64,000 nt of DNA from Ruminococcaceae bacterium UBA1036 (GCA_002316805.1 DCEF01000010.1:124001-188000), one strand, 5' to 3'; numbered from the stretch's first letter, positions 18,390-26,657 are shown. Numbers and translations: made by a program. The notes: a model not told the origin generated them from the letters alone.

Positions 18390-19553
18390 TCAGCAAAGAC
18401 CGTAGCGCCTGCCCGAGTATGAGCGGACAACACCGGCCAGCTCAAGCTCTGTAAGCGCTGCAAGCAGACGTTGAACCGGCAGACCGGTTTCAGCCTCGAT
18501 ATTGGAAATATGGGCAGGTTCCTTTGACAGTACGGAATAAATACGCTCCGCATCGTCAGAAAGATTTTCCGGTTTATGCGTATGGTTTTCTTCATGTGGT
18601 TTTTTCGGAATATCAATATCTTTATCTTTTATAATAGCATTCGTTTCAACGCCGTCAAGCAGAATTTTACCCAAAAAACGTTCGGAATACTCCTCCAAAA
18701 TCTCGCCGGCGCTGCTTACAGGCTTTGCGCCGCACTTTATCAGGCTGTTTACACCTTTAGAAACAGGGCTATAAATATCTGCTGGAACGGCAAAAACATC
18801 CCTGCCCTGGTCGAGTGCACAGTCTGCCGTAATAAGTGAGCCGCTGTGTGAAGCCGCTTCTACAACAAGCGTACCAACGGCAAGCCCTGAAATAATTCTG
18901 TTTCGGATCGGAAAATTTGAGCCCAGCGGCTGCGTATCCGGCGGATATTCAGAAACGAGCGCGCCGTTTTGGGCAATCACATCGCGCAGGGAAGCATTTA
19001 CCATAAGGTAATTGGCATCAATGCCGCAGCCAAGCACACACACGGTTTTGCCACCTGCCTGCAATGCGCCTTTATGTGCGGCAGTGTCTATTCCCAGCGC
19101 ACCGCCGCTTACCACTACAGCTCCCTTTTTTGCAAGCTCATAAGCAATACTCCGCGCCGCGGTGCGGCCTGTGGCAGTTGCCTTCCGTGTGCCAACTATG
19201 GCGATTGACGGGCGGCACGAGATATCTGGTATGTGGCCTTTTACATAAAGGGCACACGGCGGATTTGAAATCTGCTTTAAAAGCTCCGGATATTCGCTGT
19301 CGTCAGGCGTTATTACCCTCTGCCCCATCTTTTCACTGTATTCTAACAATGCCGCTGCCTGTTTGGCTGTCCATGCTTCCATATTGCGCAGTTCTTTCTG
19401 CGTGAAGTACCCTTCCAAAAGCCATGATTGACGACCCGCACGGTAAAAATCATATACTGTCGGGTATGACGAGAGTATGCGGCCTGCCTTAGAGCTTCCG
19501 GCACCAAGCGCATGCTGCAGCCAAAGCCAGTAAACACGCAGATCGTATTCCAT
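18390..19553 (-). CDS. dprA: DNA processing protein DprA
   Basis: Binds single-stranded DNA and loads RecA during natural transformation; widespread also in species not known to be competent. The Rossmann-like core is clear: SIAIVGTRKATATGR, VVSGGALGIDTAAH, and SEYPPDTQPLGSNFPIRNRIISGL. A C-terminal winged-helix (DML1-like) domain follows a linker near residue 310. At 387 residues it is the usual size. The ATG at 19553 overlaps the stop of the methyltransferase gene (TAATG), so it is coupled to that gene. Confidence 0.95.
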   Translation of the reverse strand: MEYDLRVYWLWLQHALGAGSSKAGRILSSYPTVYDFYRAGRQSWLLEGYFTQKELRNMEAWTAKQAAALLEYSEKMGQRVITPDDSEYPELLKQISNPPCALYVKGHIPDISCRPSIAIVGTRKATATGRTAARSIAYELAKKGAVVVSGGALGIDTAAHKGALQAGGKTVCVLGCGIDANYLMVNASLRDVIAQNGALVSEYPPDTQPLGSNFPIRNRIISGLAVGTLVVEAASHSGSLITADCALDQGRDVFAVPADIYSPVSKGVNSLIKCGAKPVSSAGEILEEYSERFLGKILLDGVETNAIIKDKDIDIPKKPHEENHTHKPENLSDDAERIYSVLSKEPAHISNIEAETGLPVQRLLAALTELELAGVVRSYSGRRYGLC

Positions 19554-20368
19554 TACCTGTCACTGTCTCCTAAACAATCACGCATCATTTCCCACATTAA
19601 AATAGCGGCCGAAGCAGCCGCATTTAACGACTCCGCCCTGCCTTTCATTGGAATTGTTATGCTGGCAGTGCAGGCGTGTTTTACTTCTTCCGTAAGGCCG
19701 TTCCCCTCATTGCCTATTACGGCTGCTGAAGGTTTATTAAAACAGACCGAAGTCACAGGATGGGCCGAATTATCCGGAACAGCAGCAAAAGTTGCATATC
19801 CGATGGCATTTAGTTCTGCTATAATTTCTGAAGCACCGCTGCTGTGCAAAAGCGGCAGGCGGAACAAAGCGCCCATGCTTGTTCGCAGCACTTTTGGTGA
19901 CATCGGATCACAGCATTTGCCCGCCAAGATTACGCCACCAATACCGAGCGCTTCCGCAGTGCGCAGCACAGCGCCCAGATTTGCTGGATCCTGTATATTT
20001 TCAAGCACAACCAAATGGCGGCCCTTTGTCTTTTCAAAAAAGCCGCTGCCCATCTCAGGTGATATACACACGCAGAAAATCCCCTGCGGATGTTTTGTAT
20101 CTGAAATATACTGTGCGACTGCCGGAGAAATAATATATTCATTTTCCGAAGCGGTGCGGATTTTTTCAAGATAAGGCCCGTATTTCTGGCTTGCAGAATC
20201 AGTATACATCAAGGCTGCAACAGTTATACCGCTCAACGCGGCATCTGTGCATAAACGCGCCCCTTCCGCTGAAAAGCGGTGTTTTTCACACCGGTACGCC
20301 GGCGAACCGGCAAGGCGGAGATATTCTTTTACTATTTCGTTCTTGCGGCTTGTAATTTCTACAGGCAT
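19553..20368 (-). CDS. TrmH/SpoU family RNA 2'-O-ribose methyltransferase
   Basis: SPOUT-class methyltransferase with an N-terminal substrate-binding domain and a C-terminal knotted SAM-binding domain. The three SpoU motifs are visible: NIQDPANLGAVLRTAEALG (motif 1), VIGNEGNGLTEE (motif 2) and IPMKGRAESLNAAASAAI (motif 3). Length is 271 residues. The target nucleotide is not evident; 23S rRNA or tRNA is likely from the family. It lies after the infC-rpmI-rplT terminator and ahead of dprA, with which it shares one base. Confidence 0.9.
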   Translation of the reverse strand: MPVEITSRKNEIVKEYLRLAGSPAYRCEKHRFSAEGARLCTDAALSGITVAALMYTDSASQKYGPYLEKIRTASENEYIISPAVAQYISDTKHPQGIFCVCISPEMGSGFFEKTKGRHLVVLENIQDPANLGAVLRTAEALGIGGVILAGKCCDPMSPKVLRTSMGALFRLPLLHSSGASEIIAELNAIGYATFAAVPDNSAHPVTSVCFNKPSAAVIGNEGNGLTEEVKHACTASITIPMKGRAESLNAAASAAILMWEMMRDCLGDSDR

Positions 20369-20403
20369 GATTTTTAAATGCTCCAGTACTCCAGCTAAAT
20401 AAT

Positions 20404-20443
20404 AAAAATATGCGCCCGGTGCATACCCGGACGCACATTTCGC
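20404..20443 (-). terminator. Terminator after rplT
   Basis: On the minus strand a stem of about 12 bp (ATGTGCGTCCGG paired with CCGGGCGCATAT, with G-U pairs) lies within ten bases of the rplT stop and runs into ATTTTTATT. It separates the ribosomal operon from the methyltransferase gene. Confidence 0.75.
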
Positions 20444-20446
20444 TTT

Positions 20447-20800
20447 TTAAAGCGCTGCCTTTGCTTTCTCAACAAGTGCCTTAAATGCGTTTTCATCCGC
20501 AATGGCAATCTCTGAAAGCATCTTTCTGTTGAGTGTCACTCCGGCTTTTTTCAGGCCGTTCATAAATGTGGAATAACTTACGCCGTTTGCATGGCATGCA
20601 GCAGAAATGCGGGTAATCCACAGGCGGCGAAAATCACGTTTCCTTGCTTTACGGCCTGAAAACGCGTAATTGCCAGATTTCATAACGGCCTGTTTGGCCA
20701 TCTTGAAATGTCTGCTCTTAGAGCCAAAATATCCTTTGGCAAGCTTTAAAGTCTTTTTTCTCCTCTTGCGCGTCATCAATGCGCCTTTAACACGTGCCAT
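20447..20800 (-). CDS. rplT: 50S ribosomal protein L20
   Basis: Binds 23S rRNA domain I and II early in 50S assembly, and in Firmicutes represses its own operon by acting on the infC leader. The protein is 117 residues, very basic at the N-terminus (RKRRKKTLKLAKGYFGSKSRHFK), with the conserved RDFRRLWITRISAA and YSTFMNGLKKAG segments. It starts at ATG 20800 after a strong GGAGG SD and is third in infC-rpmI-rplT. Confidence 0.98.
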   Translation of the reverse strand: MARVKGALMTRKRRKKTLKLAKGYFGSKSRHFKMAKQAVMKSGNYAFSGRKARKRDFRRLWITRISAACHANGVSYSTFMNGLKKAGVTLNRKMLSEIAIADENAFKALVEKAKAAL

Positions 20801-20846
20801 TTAATTTACCTCCAAAATGACTGGCTTAAGCAAAAAGTCAGTCTGC

Positions 20847-21044
20847 TTATTTGTAAGGAATCAGCCTCTTAATCTGTGCCACATTCGTTTTATCGGCGAC
20901 TGTGGTCTTGCGCAGATTTCTTGTGCGTTTAGTTGTTTTTCTGTTAAGCCTGTGAGTCTTGTTGGCATGTGCACGGATAACTTTGCCTGACTTTGACAGC
21001 TTAAAACGCTTTTTCGCACCAGTATGTGTTTTGATCTTAGGCAT
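20847..21044 (-). CDS. rpmI: 50S ribosomal protein L35
   Basis: Small basic protein of the large subunit. All 65 residues fit the family: MPKIKTHTGAKKRFKLSKSGK at the N-terminus and HRLNRKTTKRTRNLRKT in the middle. Start ATG 21044 has SD GGAGGGG. It lies between infC (22 bases) and rplT (46 bases), the invariant operon order. Confidence 0.98.
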   Translation of the reverse strand: MPKIKTHTGAKKRFKLSKSGKVIRAHANKTHRLNRKTTKRTRNLRKTTVADKTNVAQIKRLIPYK

Positions 21045-21066
21045 AGCTGCCCCTCCTTATTGAATC

Positions 21067-21588
21067 TTACTTAACCGGTTTGGGTGCAAGGAACATCAGC
21101 ATGTTGCGGCCTTCCATTTTAGAAGGTTTCTCAACATTTGCGCAGTCTGCCAATATCTCAGCAAAACGCTTCATTATCGCATGGCCCTGCTCAGGGTGGC
21201 CCATCTCACGCCCGCGAAAACGTATGGAGACTTTCACTTTGTTTCCTTCTTTTAAAAAGCGCTGTGCGTGGCCGGCTTTTGTATTGAAGTCATGTGTATC
21301 AATGTTCAAAGACAAACGAATCTCTTTAATTTCAACGATGTGCTGATTTTTTCTTGCTTCTTTTTCACGCTTTGCCTGCTCGAAACGGTATTTGCCGTAA
21401 TCGATTATTTTACAGACAGGCGGTTTTGCCTGCGGAGCAATTTTAACGAGGTCAAGGTTCATCTCCGTAGCCCTCTGCAACGCCTGAGCAGATGACATAA
21501 TGCCGAGTTGGTTTCCTGTAGGCCCAATGACACGGACCTGCCTGTCATGGATCTGCCTGTTCACCTGAAGTTCCCTGATGCTAATAAT
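21067..21588 (-). CDS. infC: Translation initiation factor IF-3, with an ATT start codon
   Basis: Binds the 30S subunit, prevents premature 50S joining and checks start codon choice. The sequence from ELQVNRQIHDRQVRVIGPTG onwards is standard IF-3. The coding frame stays open upstream for 72 codons, but those residues do not resemble IF-3. The SD GGAGG (21599 to 21595) is followed six bases later by ATT ATT AGC ATC AGG, so I place the start at ATT 21588 (173 residues; the second ATT at 21585 is possible). A non-canonical AUU start is known for infC in E. coli and other bacteria and permits autoregulation by IF-3 itself. Confidence 0.93.
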   Translation of the reverse strand: MISIRELQVNRQIHDRQVRVIGPTGNQLGIMSSAQALQRATEMNLDLVKIAPQAKPPVCKIIDYGKYRFEQAKREKEARKNQHIVEIKEIRLSLNIDTHDFNTKAGHAQRFLKEGNKVKVSIRFRGREMGHPEQGHAIMKRFAEILADCANVEKPSKMEGRNMLMFLAPKPVK

Positions 21589-21770
21589 GAAGCACCTCCA
21601 AAGCATATTGCAAAAAATTTGAGAAAAAGAAAGCGCACAGGCAAAATTCGTCTGCGCGCCAATACAACAAAAATCAACCATAAGGCAACTAAAATGTATT
21701 GACCCGTGCCGGACGAAACCCCACAGGTGAGAACAGCGGCCGTGCGCCGTATTCCTCTTTGTTTTACAAT
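21589..21770 (-). promoter_or_regulatory. infC-rpmI-rplT leader with intrinsic attenuator (L20-leader type)
   Basis: About 180 bases of transcribed leader separate the predicted start site from the infC SD. It contains an intrinsic terminator: stem GCGCGCAG (21659 to 21652) with CTGTGCGC (21640 to 21633), followed by TTTCTTTTTCTC. This ends about 20 bases before the SD, so transcripts must read through it to express the operon. Firmicute infC operons carry an L20-binding leader with such an attenuator. I infer the same here by position; I could not fold the L20-binding part by eye. Confidence 0.7.
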
Positions 21771-21775
21771 ATATT

Positions 21776-21804
21776 ATTATAGTTATCCACTGGGGATTTG
21801 TCAA
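21776..21804 (-). promoter_or_regulatory. Consensus sigma-A promoter for infC-rpmI-rplT
   Basis: TTGACA (21804 to 21799), 17-base spacer, TATAAT (21781 to 21776): both hexamers match the consensus exactly. This suggests very strong initiation, with output limited by the leader attenuator. Confidence 0.9.
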
Positions 21805-21842
21805 GAATTTATTTTGAAGTATTATGTTTTTTTCAGCTTTTA

Positions 21843-21905
21843 TTGCCCCTCGTGCCGCTAACCATTATAATTAAAAGCAGCAAGAAAAACAAATAATGCT
21901 TTTAA
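21843..21905 (+). promoter_or_regulatory. Promoter and inverted repeat ahead of the response regulator gene
   Basis: TTGCCC (21843-21848), 17-base spacer, TATAAT (21866-21871). Directly downstream is a perfect 9-bp inverted repeat, TTAAAAGCA (21871-21879) with TGCTTTTAA (21897-21905), ending four bases before the SD. It could be an operator or a 5' UTR hairpin. The rest of the 335-base gap between infC and this gene is the infC leader and promoter. Confidence 0.6.
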
Positions 21906-21923
21906 TTTGGAAGGATGAGAACT

Positions 21924-22589
21924 ATGGATTCTGTCTTTATCGTGGAAGATGACCGCAAAATCCGGACAGAACTTACAAAACTCCTACAAAAATACGGTTA
22001 TCGCTGCTATACATCTGATGATTTTTCCCATATGCCGGATGTCATTTTAAAACAGAACCCGCAGCTTGTCCTGCTTGACCTCAACCTGCCGGTCTACGAT
22101 GGCTTTTATATATGCCGCGAACTGCGGCGGCACTCTAAAATTCCTATCATAGTTGTCACAAGCCGCAGCACGGATATGGACGAGCTGATGAGCATGAACT
22201 TCGGGGCCGATGATTTTATAACAAAGCCGTATAACACACAGATATTGCTCGCACGCATTGCCGCAGTGATGGCCCGCACCTACCCGGAAAAAGCGCCGGA
22301 TAAAATTTCTTACCGCGGGCTGACTGTCAATTTCTCACAGAGCGTAGCCGAGGCTGAAGGAGGAAAAGCCGAGCTTACAAAAAACGAGCTCCGCATTTTG
22401 AGCATACTCCTGCGCAACCGCAGGCGAATTACTACGCGTAATGATATGATGAATGCGCTTTGGCAGTCTGATGAATTTGTAGACGACAACACGCTCACCG
22501 TCAACATAAACCGCTTGCGGAAAAAGCTCGAAAGCATAGGTGTTCACAATTATCTTATAACAAAACGTGGGCAGGGGTATATGATATGA
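21924..22589 (+). CDS. OmpR-family response regulator, BceR-like
   Basis: DNA-binding response regulator of a peptide-antibiotic sensing system. The receiver domain has FIVEDD at residues 5-10 and the phospho-acceptor Asp52 in LVLLDLNLP; the conserved lysine is in FITKPY. The C-terminal winged helix includes LTKNELRILSILLRN and TVNINRLRKKLE. I place the start at ATG 21924 (221 residues), nine bases after the SD GGAAGG; ATG 21915 touches the SD. It overlaps the kinase gene by four bases (ATGA). The kinase, ATPase and permease that follow make this a complete Bce-type module. Confidence 0.92.
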   Translation: MDSVFIVEDDRKIRTELTKLLQKYGYRCYTSDDFSHMPDVILKQNPQLVLLDLNLPVYDGFYICRELRRHSKIPIIVVTSRSTDMDELMSMNFGADDFITKPYNTQILLARIAAVMARTYPEKAPDKISYRGLTVNFSQSVAEAEGGKAELTKNELRILSILLRNRRRITTRNDMMNALWQSDEFVDDNTLTVNINRLRKKLESIGVHNYLITKRGQGYMI

Positions 22590-23590
22590 GCGTTAAAAAT
22601 TATCTGCGCGACAAGTTACTTTTCATTGTCCTTACTGCTGCTGTTGCCGCATTCGCTTTTCTGCTGCTTGATTCCATACCCGGCGTAGGATATGCCGGAG
22701 TTTATATATCATCAGCATTTATAATAGCTCAGGCCATCTCCCTCATATGCGAATATATCCGCAAAAACAGCTTTTACCGTACGGCGCTGAAAAGCCTTCA
22801 AAATCTTGACAGAAAATACCTAATCTCTGAGATGCTCGTCAGTCCTTCGTTTGAAGAAGGGCGCATACTCTGTGAAATCACGCGTGGTGCATGCAAGTCA
22901 ATGAATGACGAAATTGCCGAATACAGGCGTACCTCGAATGATTACCGCGAATATATAGAGTCATGGGTACATGAAATTAAAACTCCAATCTCTTCAAGCA
23001 GGCTGACACTGGAAAATAATCCAAGCAAAGTCAACAGCAGCCTCAGCGACGATATGGATAAAATTGAGAATTATGTTGAGCAGGCCCTTTTCTACAGCCG
23101 CAGCAGTAATGTTGAAAAAGACTATGTAATACGTAAGACAACCCTGAAAAAAATTGCCGCTTCCGCGCTTAAAAAATATGCCGGTACGCTTATCGTGGCA
23201 AATGCCTCAATAAGTGCAGACGGACTTGATGAGGCCGTCTGCACCGACACAAAGTGGACAGATTTCATCATAGGCCAGATTCTGATTAACTCTGTAAAAT
23301 ACAGAAATGGACACCTTAAAATACGCTTCACAGGCAAAGAGAAAAAAAATAAAGTGCTTTTGACCGTCACAGACAATGGCATTGGCATTCCGGGAAAAGA
23401 CCTCAGGCATATTTTTGAAAAAGGCTTCACCGGCACAAATGGACGGATTGGCAGGCGATCAACAGGTTTCGGGCTTTACTTGTGCCGCAGGCTCTGCAAA
23501 AAAATGGGACTCGGCATTTTCGCCGATTCCCAGGAAGGCAAAGGCACATCCGTTACCCTTTCGTTCCCCAAAAGCAGCATGTACCTGTAA
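22586..23590 (+). CDS. Intramembrane-sensing histidine kinase, BceS-like
   Basis: Sensor kinase with two N-terminal membrane helices (about residues 10-30 and 35-55) joined by a very short loop, so no extracellular sensor domain. This is the architecture of BceS-type kinases, which sense through their ABC transporter. The phospho-acceptor is His129 in ESWVHEIKTPIS. The ATPase domain has the N box (ILINSVKYRN), G1 DNGIGIPGKDL and the RSTGFGLYLC G2 region. At 334 residues it is typical. It is coupled to the response regulator by an ATGA overlap and followed by a 108-base gap with its own promoter signals. Confidence 0.92.
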   Translation: MSVKNYLRDKLLFIVLTAAVAAFAFLLLDSIPGVGYAGVYISSAFIIAQAISLICEYIRKNSFYRTALKSLQNLDRKYLISEMLVSPSFEEGRILCEITRGACKSMNDEIAEYRRTSNDYREYIESWVHEIKTPISSSRLTLENNPSKVNSSLSDDMDKIENYVEQALFYSRSSNVEKDYVIRKTTLKKIAASALKKYAGTLIVANASISADGLDEAVCTDTKWTDFIIGQILINSVKYRNGHLKIRFTGKEKKNKVLLTVTDNGIGIPGKDLRHIFEKGFTGTNGRIGRRSTGFGLYLCRRLCKKMGLGIFADSQEGKGTSVTLSFPKSSMYL

Positions 23591-23601
23591 AGCGCCCAAT
23601 T

Positions 23602-23666
23602 CTTACGAAACTGTAAGGATACCGTAAGCGTAATCGATGGCGGCCCTTCCGAATGGGTATTATACT
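23602..23666 (+). promoter_or_regulatory. Candidate response-regulator site and promoter of the transporter genes
   Basis: Between the kinase and ATPase genes lies a perfect palindrome CTTAC-GAAACT-GTAAG (23602-23617), with a further GTAAG at 23624-23628, 11 bases from the first. A -10 like TATACT lies at 23661-23666 without a good -35 hexamer, as expected for an activator-dependent promoter. Placement fits binding of the phosphorylated regulator to induce the transporter. The site assignment is inference. Confidence 0.6.
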
Positions 23667-23698
23667 GAAGGCAAAGCATTGAAAGGGGAACCAAGCAT

Positions 23699-24466
23699 AT
23701 GCAGAAAATACTGTCTGTGGAACATCTTGAAAAATATTACGGCAACAAAGGCAACGTCACAAAAGCAGTAGACGACGTAAGCTTCAGCCTTGATAAAGGC
23801 GAATTCGTCGCGATCATGGGGGCTTCCGGCAGCGGGAAAACCACGCTGCTAAACTGCATCTCCACCATTGACACGGCAACGGCAGGCCATATCTTTATCA
23901 ATGGGCAGGACATAACATCGCTTAACTCAAAAAAGTTGGCCAGCTTCCGCAGGGATGAGCTCGGGTTCATTTTTCAGGATTTCAGTCTTCTCGACACGCT
24001 GACAGCCTTTGAGAACATAGCCCTTGCGCTTTCCATCAACAACACGCCTGCCGGCGAAATTGACGATAAAGTAAATGGAGTAGCACATCAGCTGATGATT
24101 GACGATATTCTTGAAAAATATCCCTACCAGATGTCCGGCGGCCAGAAACAGCGTGTAGCGGCCGCACGCGCCATAGTTACAAACCCGTCGCTGATACTTG
24201 CAGACGAACCTACGGGCGCGCTTGACTCCAAATCGGCGCGCATGCTGCTTGAAAGCTTCGAATCTCTCAACAAAAACCTTTCAGCGACTATACTTATGGT
24301 CACTCACGACTCATTTACGGCCAGCTACTGCCAGCGTGTGCTTTTCCTGAAAGACGGGAAAGTCTTCAATGAAATAGACCGCGGAAGCGACAGCCGCAAG
24401 CAATTGTTCGGCCGGATTATCGAAGTCCTTTCACTTCTTGGAGGTGACAACGCCAATGTTCTATAA
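23699..24466 (+). CDS. ABC transporter ATP-binding protein, BceA-like
   Basis: ATPase of a peptide-antibiotic detoxification transporter. Walker A GASGSGKTTLLN is near residue 40, the Q loop is in FIFQDFSLLDTLT, the signature is MSGGQKQRVAAARAI, and Walker B is LILADEPTGALD, followed by the switch histidine in MVTHD. The 255-residue size is right for a MacB/LolD/BceA-type subunit. Start ATG 23699 follows GAAAGGGGA. Its last 11 bases overlap the permease start, so the two subunits are made together. Confidence 0.93.
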   Translation: MQKILSVEHLEKYYGNKGNVTKAVDDVSFSLDKGEFVAIMGASGSGKTTLLNCISTIDTATAGHIFINGQDITSLNSKKLASFRRDELGFIFQDFSLLDTLTAFENIALALSINNTPAGEIDDKVNGVAHQLMIDDILEKYPYQMSGGQKQRVAAARAIVTNPSLILADEPTGALDSKSARMLLESFESLNKNLSATILMVTHDSFTASYCQRVLFLKDGKVFNEIDRGSDSRKQLFGRIIEVLSLLGGDNANVL

Positions 24467-26492
24467 ACTTGCTCTGAAAAACGCCAGAAAAAGCATGAAG
24501 GACTATACCATCTTTTTCCTTACCGTAGCATTCGGCGTATGCCTTTTCTATATGTTCAACTCGCTTGACGCGCAAACCGCCATGATGCAGCTGAACCAAT
24601 CAAAATACAGCATGATTCAGCAGCTTATCCAGATTATTTCCGGTATTTCCATATTTGTGGCTGTGATACTCGGCTTTCTTATTATTTACGCCAACCGTTT
24701 TTTAATCAAGCGCAGAAAAAAGGAAATTGGGCTTTACATGACGCTCGGCATGGGGCGCGGAAAGATTTCGCGCCTGCTTAGCCTTGAAATGTTCCTGATT
24801 GCCCTGCTGGCCCTCGCCGTGGGGCTTGTGGCCGGTGTTTTCCTCTCACAGGGGCTAAGTGTGCTCACAGCGAAGATGTTCCAGACAAACCTTACGTCAT
24901 TCCGGTTAATTTTTTCTGCTGGCGCATGTCGCAAGACACTGCTCTATTTCGGCATTATGTTTCTCATCGTTTTGATTTTCAACGCAGCTTCCGTTTCACG
25001 TTTGGAACTGATTGATCTGCTGACAGCCGGAAAGAAAAACGAGACGCTAAAAATCCGGAAGCTCTGGATTTCCGTTGTCGGATTCATTGCCGCCGCCGTA
25101 TGCCTTGTGACTGCCTATGTCCTTATCATTCAAAACGGAATGATGAGCCTTGACTGGAAGTTTAAATCATCCATCGTCCTGGGCATTGTAGGGACTTTCC
25201 TGTTTTTCTTCTCCCTTTCCGGATTTCTGCTGCGCTCGGTGCAGTCAAACAAGCGTGTCTACTACAAAGGGCTCAATATGTTCATCCTACGTCAGTTCAA
25301 CAGCAAAATCAATACGACGTTCGTCTCCGTCTCCATCATCTGCCTGATGCTTCTCATTACCATCTGCACGCTTTCTTCCGGAATCGGGGTTGCCAGCTCC
25401 ATCGCACAAATCACAAATGGCCTCACCCCATATGATGTTTCTCTTTCACGCTATGTGCAGGATACAGGTAGCCTGCAAAACACCGATATGGCGGAAAAGC
25501 TGAAAAGCGACGGCGTCGACCTCAACAAATACGCCTCCGATTATGTTGAAACAAATTATTACGAGCTCAGCATAAAGCTCGGCGACCTTCCTTTTACAGA
25601 AAAAGACATAGCCGAAATAACACAAAGCCGCAAAGCGCTGATCGATCAGTTCAAAAGTTCGCACCTCAATGCCATAACGCTCAGCAGCTACAACCACCTT
25701 GCCAAGATGCAGGGCAAAAAAGAACTTGTACTGAAGGGAAACCAGTTTGCCATTGTAGGTACCGCCGATAAAATGAAAGCCCCGATGAACCGTTTTCTTC
25801 AGAACGGGCTCACACTTTCCGTCAACGGGAAAAAATTTCAGCCGGCTGAAAAGCAGGTCATCTCAATGGGGCTTGTTGTCGGCGACAACAGTATGGATGC
25901 CGTCCTGCCGGACGATGCAGGAAAAGGCTGTCCGGTAAAAACACAGGTGCTCTGCATGAACTATAAACATGGAGTTACAGACAGCACATTCATTAAGCTC
26001 CTTGACAGTATTTATTCAAAAGATGCAAAAGGCAAAACAACGCCCGCTTATAGTTCACAGATAACGAAACAGCAGATTATCGATGAGAGCGCCGGCATCA
26101 GTGTCACCTCTTCATATGTGGCCATTTATATCAGCCTTGTGTTCCTCATAGCAGGCGCCGCAATACTTGCCCTTCAGCAGCTTTCAGAGTCTTCGGACAA
26201 TGCGGAACGCTACTCGCTTCTGCGCAAGCTCGGCACCGATGAGAAAATGCTAAACCACGCACTGTTTACGCAGATTGGCCTGTATTTTCTGCTCCCGCTT
26301 CTGCTCGCCATTGTCCATTCCGTCGTAGGGATCAGCGTGGTAAACCATGCGATTTTTTACAATGGCCATTACGACATCACACAGTCTTCCTTTCTCACTG
26401 TGCTGATTTTTGCCGTTGTTTACGGAGGATATTTCCTTGCAACTTATTTTGGAAGCAAGGGTATCCTGCGGCAGAAAGCAGAAAATACCTAA
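24456..26492 (+). CDS. ABC transporter permease, BceB-like (FtsX family)
   Basis: Permease of the BceAB type: membrane helices near residues 18-40, 55-80, 105-130 and 150-170 and others around 210 and 230-290, then a large extracellular domain of roughly 200-230 residues (about 320-545), then three C-terminal helices. The large external domain is the diagnostic feature of the family and is thought to sense the peptide-lipid complex. I set the start at ATG 24456 (678 residues), 11 bases after the SD GGAGG. The frame extends further upstream inside the ATPase gene, but without SD support. The specific peptide cannot be read from sequence. Confidence 0.92.
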   Translation: MFYKLALKNARKSMKDYTIFFLTVAFGVCLFYMFNSLDAQTAMMQLNQSKYSMIQQLIQIISGISIFVAVILGFLIIYANRFLIKRRKKEIGLYMTLGMGRGKISRLLSLEMFLIALLALAVGLVAGVFLSQGLSVLTAKMFQTNLTSFRLIFSAGACRKTLLYFGIMFLIVLIFNAASVSRLELIDLLTAGKKNETLKIRKLWISVVGFIAAAVCLVTAYVLIIQNGMMSLDWKFKSSIVLGIVGTFLFFFSLSGFLLRSVQSNKRVYYKGLNMFILRQFNSKINTTFVSVSIICLMLLITICTLSSGIGVASSIAQITNGLTPYDVSLSRYVQDTGSLQNTDMAEKLKSDGVDLNKYASDYVETNYYELSIKLGDLPFTEKDIAEITQSRKALIDQFKSSHLNAITLSSYNHLAKMQGKKELVLKGNQFAIVGTADKMKAPMNRFLQNGLTLSVNGKKFQPAEKQVISMGLVVGDNSMDAVLPDDAGKGCPVKTQVLCMNYKHGVTDSTFIKLLDSIYSKDAKGKTTPAYSSQITKQQIIDESAGISVTSSYVAIYISLVFLIAGAAILALQQLSESSDNAERYSLLRKLGTDEKMLNHALFTQIGLYFLLPLLLAIVHSVVGISVVNHAIFYNGHYDITQSSFLTVLIFAVVYGGYFLATYFGSKGILRQKAENT

Positions 26493-26520
26493 AAGTAAAT
26501 TTAGAATAAACATTACACAA

Positions 26521-26560
26521 CCGTCTGCCACCGACATTTCAAGTGGCATGCGGTTTTTAT
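26521..26560 (+). terminator. Terminator after the Bce-like transporter
   Basis: Stem CCGTCTGCCAC (26521-26531) with GTGGCATGCGG (26543-26553), with two mismatches, followed by TTTTTATTT. It lies 28 bases after the permease stop. Confidence 0.8.
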
Positions 26561-26564
26561 TTGC

Positions 26565-26593
26565 TTGACCATTTCTATGATTGCTTTTATAAT
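26565..26593 (+). promoter_or_regulatory. Promoter of the 2-hydroxyacyl-CoA dehydratase genes
   Basis: TTGACC (26565-26570), 17-base spacer, TATAAT (26588-26593). It follows the transporter terminator directly. A strong AGGAGG at 26607-26612 is immediately followed by ATG at 26613, an in-frame eight-codon reading frame including its stop; the real gene starts 45 bases later. Confidence 0.8.
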
Positions 26594-26657
26594 TAAAATA
26601 ATTTGCAGGAGGATGATTTTACAGAAAATCAAATAGAAACTGCAGAGTGGTGAAAAA

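Noticed and set aside
21589..21804. A 72-codon N-terminal extension of IF-3
   Set aside because: It would run through the consensus promoter and attenuator, does not resemble IF-3, and the SD fits the internal ATT.
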